The translations under genes were made by a program, and so were the position numbers. This document shows, in pieces, positions 13,289 through 16,665 of a DNA stretch of 16,665 nt. The first letter of the stretch is position 1. The number at the start of each line of letters is the position of its first letter. The stretch is from DASRBO01 sp035653595. GTDB taxonomy: Bacteria; Actinomycetota; Acidimicrobiia; Acidimicrobiales; JAJPHE01. The notes beneath the pieces are model-generated. The model ran no database searches. It saw nothing but the letters and a program-made list of their open reading frames with translations, and was not told the DNA's origin. The stretch is from the NCBI GenBank assembly GCA_035653595.1, contig DASRBO010000076.1, forward strand, positions 1 through 16,665, read 5' to 3'.

Positions 13289-14992
13289 CTAGGGGCCGGC
13301 GCTGGCGTCGATGACCTTGACCAACTGATCGTAGAGGTTCGTGCGTTCGAGATCGGCATGCGCGGTCGCGTCGTCGCGCTGACGGCGCAGGATGTCGACG
13401 AACTCGGCTCCGGTCTCGTAGAAGCCGCAGCCTTCGCAGATGGTCTGGAACCGGCAGTCGAGCTCCAGGGGTCGGGTGCAGTGCCCGTTGCCGAGCAGCC
13501 GACGGTGCTCGACGGTGCCCTCGTGGTCGTCGGATGTGGACAGCGAGACGGCGTCGGCTTCGACGGCCCGCGTGGCGTTGAAGTACTGGTCAGCGACGTT
13601 GGTGTCCGAGATTCGGGCGTAGACCAGGGTCATGCGTGGCGAGCGGTGACCCAGCAGGGCGGCGATGGCCTCCAGACTCATCCCCCGGTTGAGGCACTGG
13701 GTGGCCAGGGTGTGTCGCAGCTGATGGGGATGGACGTGTCCCACCCCGGCCCGGCGGGCGACGGACTCCACGTAGCGATGGATGGTGCGCCGGTCGAAGG
13801 GCTTGCCGTCGTCGCGCTCGAGCAGGAAGCCGTTCCGAGACGGCCCCCGCCAGGTCTGATAGTCGGTGATGAGCCCGACGAGCAGCGGGTGGAGGGGCAC
13901 GTTGCGGTCGTTGTGCAACTTGCCGATGGGGATGCGCAGCCACCACGTGTCGCCCACCCGGTACATGGCGTCGTCGCGCAGGCCGCCCAGCTCCCCGGCG
14001 CGCATCCCCGTGCGGGCCAGCAGCTCCACCAGCAGACGGCGGCGCCGGTCGGGATCGACGGCGAGGGTGGCCATGAACTTGGCGGCCCGCGGGTCGTCCA
14101 GGAACCTGGGCAAGGGCTCGTCAGCCTTGGGGATGTCGCCGACGAAGATCGGCACGCGGCGGGGCGCGTCCTCCCAGTCCCAGTCGATGATCCGCTCGAA
14201 GAAGGTCCGCAGCATCCCCAGGTTGTGGCGGATGGTGGTCTTGGACAGCGGCCCGTTCTGACCGGGGCGCGCCGCCAGGGCGACCTTGTAGGCCTCGATG
14301 TGAGCCCGGCCGATGTCGGCAACCGCCAGACAGGATGCGTCGGAGGCGACGAGATGAGCTGCCAGGTGACGCAGCGCCAGCGAGGCGGCCGCCGCGCTGG
14401 CCGGGCGCTGGGATATGCCCAGCTGTTCGATGTACGCGGCCATGGTGGCCGCCATCCGGGGTGCTGCCCCCGCGATCTCCTCCCAGGTGGTCTCGCGCGG
14501 AAGGGCTCGGCTCGGAGGCTTTGGCCGGCGCCGCTTGGGCGGCTTCGGTGGCTGGGGAGCGCTCTGGCGCCGCGGATGGAACAGCGCTGGGATCGCCATC
14601 TCGGCCGGGGCGTCAGGTGAGCCGGCCTCGGTCAGGTCCTCGAAGAAGCGCCGCAGAGTGGCGATCCGGTACTCGATGGTGCGGGATCCCGCCGGCGTGC
14701 AGGTCGACGTGACGGAGCCCTCGGCCAGTGCTGTGCGGAACCCGGCCACGTGGTCGGCTCGGACGTCGCGGATGGACTGGCAGGTTGGGTCGGTGCCTAT
14801 GAGATAGCGGGCGAACTGGCGCAGGCCGACGCCGGCCGCCTCGACGCTGCGCGGCGAGAGCCGCTCGGCGAGCGAGCTGAGATAGGAACGCATCGTCAGG
14901 GCGAGCTCCGGTGCCCGAGCAGAGATGTCGGCCCACGCCGCCGGCACCGACTCGCCGAGGCCTGCTCGCTTCGTTGCCGGCGCGGCGCTCAT
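13289..14992 (-). CDS. Tyrosine recombinase, large (TnpB-like), with doubled core-binding domain and C-terminal Cys cluster
   Basis: 567 residues. The catalytic set is complete: Arg331 (RTGMRAGEL), Lys358 (GKLHNDR), His423-x2-Arg426 (HQLRHTLAT), His449 (LGHRS) and Tyr458 (LVYARI). Two successive SAM-like core-binding domains precede it, at about 25-130 and 170-280, separated by a basic proline-rich linker (PPKPPKRRRPKPPSR). After the catalytic domain, Cys505, Cys513, Cys519 and Cys522 form a likely zinc site. Length and layout fit the larger recombinase of Tn554-type transposons. It cuts and rejoins DNA through the tyrosine, presumably together with the smaller recombinase, whose stop it overlaps by ATGA. 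All catalytic residues are present, so it could be active. Confidence 0.9.
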   Translation of the reverse strand: MSAAPATKRAGLGESVPAAWADISARAPELALTMRSYLSSLAERLSPRSVEAAGVGLRQFARYLIGTDPTCQSIRDVRADHVAGFRTALAEGSVTSTCTPAGSRTIEYRIATLRRFFEDLTEAGSPDAPAEMAIPALFHPRRQSAPQPPKPPKRRRPKPPSRALPRETTWEEIAGAAPRMAATMAAYIEQLGISQRPASAAAASLALRHLAAHLVASDASCLAVADIGRAHIEAYKVALAARPGQNGPLSKTTIRHNLGMLRTFFERIIDWDWEDAPRRVPIFVGDIPKADEPLPRFLDDPRAAKFMATLAVDPDRRRRLLVELLARTGMRAGELGGLRDDAMYRVGDTWWLRIPIGKLHNDRNVPLHPLLVGLITDYQTWRGPSRNGFLLERDDGKPFDRRTIHRYVESVARRAGVGHVHPHQLRHTLATQCLNRGMSLEAIAALLGHRSPRMTLVYARISDTNVADQYFNATRAVEADAVSLSTSDDHEGTVEHRRLLGNGHCTRPLELDCRFQTICEGCGFYETGAEFVDILRRQRDDATAHADLERTNLYDQLVKVIDASAGP

Positions 14993-16029
14993 CTGGCCAT
15001 CCCCACCGACGCCTGGGCTTCGATGACTTCGGCGGCGCGGCGGTACTCATCGGCCAACCAGTCCGAGCCCAGGTGCAGATACACCTGGGTCGACGCTATG
15101 GTGCGGTGCCCGGCCTGGGCCTGGAGGGCCTCGATCGACATGCCCGCCTCCCGCAGCCGGGTCAGGCAGGTGTGGCGCAGCTCGTGGCAGGTCCCATGAG
15201 CCAGCCCGGCCCGGGCCCGGGCGGCCGAGATGATCTCGTCCAAGCCCTCGAGCGACAGGGCCTGGCCGCGACGAGGACCCTTGAGGACCACGAAGAGCCG
15301 ATCGGTGCGCGCGTTCGGAGGCCGCTCGTTGTTCATGTAGGAGGCGACAGTCGAAAAGAAGCTGGGCGAGACCGGCACCAATCGCTGGTGACCGCCCTTG
15401 CCGTCGGCCACGTAGACCCGCCACTCGCCGAGGCGCAGGTCCTCCAGGCGCAGGCCGATCACCTCGGCCCGGCGCAGGCCGCCGAGCACCATGGCCTGGA
15501 CCATGGCCCGGTCCCGCTCCGTGCGCAGCGCCGCCATGAGCGCGGCGATCTCTTCGGGGTCCAGGATGCGCGGCAGGCGGCGCACGGCGCGCACCAGCGG
15601 CTGGCCACGCAGCTCCCGGCGCGACCTTCGGGTGGGCAGGCCCCGGGGAACGGGGTTGGCCTCCACCCCGACGTCGCCCCGAGTGATCAGGTAGCCATAG
15701 AACGCCGAGACCGCGGCCAGTCGACGGCGGATCGTCGAGGTCGACAGCCCGGCTCCGCCGTCGAAGATACGCACCACCTTCTCCGCTCCGGGCCGCGGCT
15801 GGCGTTGGGCGGTGATGAAGGCCATGACGTCGGCCGGGCGAACCTCGGTTGGCTCCTTGGCGACGACCGTGAAGAACGCTTTCAGATCGCGCGCGTAGGC
15901 CAGAACGGTGTTGGGGCGGGCGCGGCTGGCGGCGAACTCCAAGAAGTCATCTACCAGCCGATGACCAACCACCCAGCGGTCGCCACCGCCGCGACCGGCG
16001 ACCCTGCGCACCTGCGGAGACCAGACCAT
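14989..16029 (-). CDS. Tyrosine recombinase, small (TnpA-like)
   Basis: 346 residues starting at ATG 16029, 6 nt after GGAGG on this strand. N-terminal SAM-like domain at about 22-120 (VDDFLEFAASRARPNTVLAY, STIRRRLAAVSAFYGYLITR). The catalytic domain has Arg186 (GGLRRAEV), Lys211 (GKGGHQR), His282-x2-Arg285 (HELRHTCLT), His308 (AGHRT) and Tyr317 (TQVYLHL), so it is complete. The size is close to the smaller Tn554 recombinase. It is translationally coupled to the large recombinase. A hairpin (CCGCCCG 16052-16058 with CGGGCGG 16072-16078) lies in the leader and might affect expression. Confidence 0.93.
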   Translation of the reverse strand: MVWSPQVRRVAGRGGGDRWVVGHRLVDDFLEFAASRARPNTVLAYARDLKAFFTVVAKEPTEVRPADVMAFITAQRQPRPGAEKVVRIFDGGAGLSTSTIRRRLAAVSAFYGYLITRGDVGVEANPVPRGLPTRRSRRELRGQPLVRAVRRLPRILDPEEIAALMAALRTERDRAMVQAMVLGGLRRAEVIGLRLEDLRLGEWRVYVADGKGGHQRLVPVSPSFFSTVASYMNNERPPNARTDRLFVVLKGPRRGQALSLEGLDEIISAARARAGLAHGTCHELRHTCLTRLREAGMSIEALQAQAGHRTIASTQVYLHLGSDWLADEYRRAAEVIEAQASVGMAR

Positions 16030-16051
16030 GACGATCCTCCATGTCCGAGCT

Positions 16052-16078
16052 CCGCCCGAGGAGATTTTCCCCGGGCGG
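16052..16078 (-). other. Leader hairpin before the small recombinase gene
   Basis: CCGCCCG (16052-16058) pairs with CGGGCGG (16072-16078) around a 13-nt loop rich in A/T. On the minus strand no T-tract follows, so it is not a standard terminator. It precedes the GGAGG of the recombinase gene by about 10 nt and may shield or insulate it from upstream transcription. Confidence 0.45.
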
Positions 16079-16081
16079 GTT

Positions 16082-16116
16082 GCTCAGCTGGTGGATCACC
16101 CAAATAAGTGCCGTTA
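16082..16116 (+). repeat. Right flanking repeat of the recombinase pair
   Basis: GCTCAGCTGGTGG (16082-16094), GATCACCC (16094-16101) and AAGTGCCGTTA (16106-16116) lie about 55 bp upstream of the small recombinase start. They are the counterparts of the blocks at 13219-13260, in the opposite order along the plus strand. A further inverted pair, TGCTCAG (16081-16087) and CTGAGCA (16144-16150), brackets the site. It is a candidate recombination or transposon-end sequence. Confidence 0.55.
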
Positions 16117-16187
16117 TCTCGAGGGCTCCCGAGGATGAGGCCCCTGAGCAGCAGTTCTGCGTTGTGGACATGTCATCGATGAGGCGA

Positions 16188-16565
16188 TCAGCGGCGGACT
16201 CGATCCTCACCGAGGCGACGAGCGAGCTGGTCCCGGAGCATGGCGTTCTCGGCACGCAGCCGCCCGATGGTCTCTCGGGCATCGTCGAGCCGTTGGTGCA
16301 GGGACTCCGGCGTGGCCCGCTGGGATGCTGGGACCACGGGTGCGCCCTGACGCCCGCCTCGAAGGCGCGTGATCGCCTCCCGGAGATCGGGCTGGCTGTA
16401 GAGCCAGCCCCGTGAGACCCCGGCTGCGGCAGCCACGGCGCTGAAGCTGAACGCCGCGCCGTCACGGTCGAGTGCCTCGATGGCGGCACGGGCCCGGGCG
16501 AGGGCACGCTCGTGACGGCCCACAGCGGCACGCACGAGATGGTGGCTGTTGTCGGCACGGGTCAC
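16188..16565 (-). CDS. TnpC / DUF6262-like transposition helper
   Basis: 125 residues starting at GTG 16565. An N-terminal helix-turn-helix is visible (FSAVAAAAGVSRGWLYSQPD, 41-60, then LREAITRLR). The C-terminal part (85-118) is a probable coiled coil (SLHQRLDDARETIGRLRAEN, AMLRDQLARRL). This plan matches the small third protein of Tn554-like transposons, which helps the two recombinases and affects orientation. The GTG overlaps the stop of the upstream gene by four bases, so it belongs to the operon entering from the right edge rather than to the recombinase pair on its left. Confidence 0.8.
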   Translation of the reverse strand: MTRADNSHHLVRAAVGRHERALARARAAIEALDRDGAAFSFSAVAAAAGVSRGWLYSQPDLREAITRLRGGRQGAPVVPASQRATPESLHQRLDDARETIGRLRAENAMLRDQLARRLGEDRVRR

Positions 16566-16665
16566 TCCCCGCCGTCCTGGATGGCCACCAACGCAGGGAT
16601 GATCCGCTCCAGGCTGTCCTGGACCCGCCGGAGGTTGTCAGCGAGGCGGAACTGGCCGTCGGCCT
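16562..16665 (-). CDS. C-terminal end of an upstream gene, probably a second large recombinase
   Basis: The minus strand is open from the window edge to TGA 16562-16564 and encodes ADGQFRLADNLRRVQDSLER, then IIPALVAIQDGGE. Coupling to the TnpC-like gene and the helical end resembling other large Tn554-type recombinases suggest a TnpB-like protein. Only 34 residues are visible, so the identity is inferred from position. Confidence 0.5.
   Translation of the reverse strand, partial: ADGQFRLADNLRRVQDSLERIIPALVAIQDGGE

Noticed and set aside
13358..14620. 420-codon open frame on the plus strand
   Set aside because: Antisense to the large recombinase, which has the full catalytic set. Composition (Gly/Val/Gln-rich) is that of a reverse-complement shadow.
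14911..16107. 398-codon open frame on the plus strand
   Set aside because: Antisense to the small recombinase with its complete R-K-HxxR-H-Y set; no independent motif.

Overview
The window is high-GC DNA that reads like an actinobacterial chromosome. Several promoters place the start codon at the predicted transcription start (leaderless mRNA), many gene pairs overlap by ATGA or GTGA, and the regulators are PadR, YtrA-type GntR and ECF sigma factors. An Acidimicrobiia-like or other uncultured soil lineage is possible, but no marker gene here proves it. The sequence looks like an accessory or decaying region: real operons are separated by gene-poor stretches with remnants of genes, and it ends in a tyrosine-recombinase mobile module.

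Layout. At 1-2159 two PadR modules face away from each other: padR plus a HAAS-type membrane protein on the minus strand, and padR plus a four-helix membrane protein on the plus strand. Each has its own promoter in the shared 170-bp gap. At 2292-3469 there is a frameshifted HTH/ClpX-type zinc-finger gene, then a broken gene that seems to join a Fic/Doc-like domain to sigma-70 regions 1.2-2. At 3740-6755 lies a YtrA/GntR-controlled ABC transporter system: PLDc_N small membrane protein, ATPase, permease, GntR, and a PH-like membrane protein. An identical 19-bp inverted-repeat operator precedes both the first gene and the GntR gene.

The stretch 6756-7794 has no convincing protein gene but holds three tandem hairpins ending in an intrinsic terminator, a candidate small RNA. 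At 7795-10472 are a phytanoyl-CoA dioxygenase-like oxygenase, a small membrane protein, an alpha/beta-hydrolase remnant, and a membrane protein with a C-terminal domain resembling the D5/phage-primase winged helix. At 11095-12883 an ECF sigma factor is coupled to a membrane-anchored DUF3887-like protein, followed by a second membrane protein with the same winged-helix-like tail.

From about 13.2 kb to the right edge is a Tn554-like recombinase cluster on the minus strand: the end of one gene, a 125-residue TnpC/DUF6262-like helper, a 346-residue recombinase and a 567-residue recombinase. Matching repeats lie on both sides of the last two genes.

The broken genes at 2328-2706, 2751-3469 and 6175-6755 can each be restored by one-base (or two one-base) corrections inside runs of four G or four C. 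This points to homopolymer errors in the assembly as much as to real gene decay.
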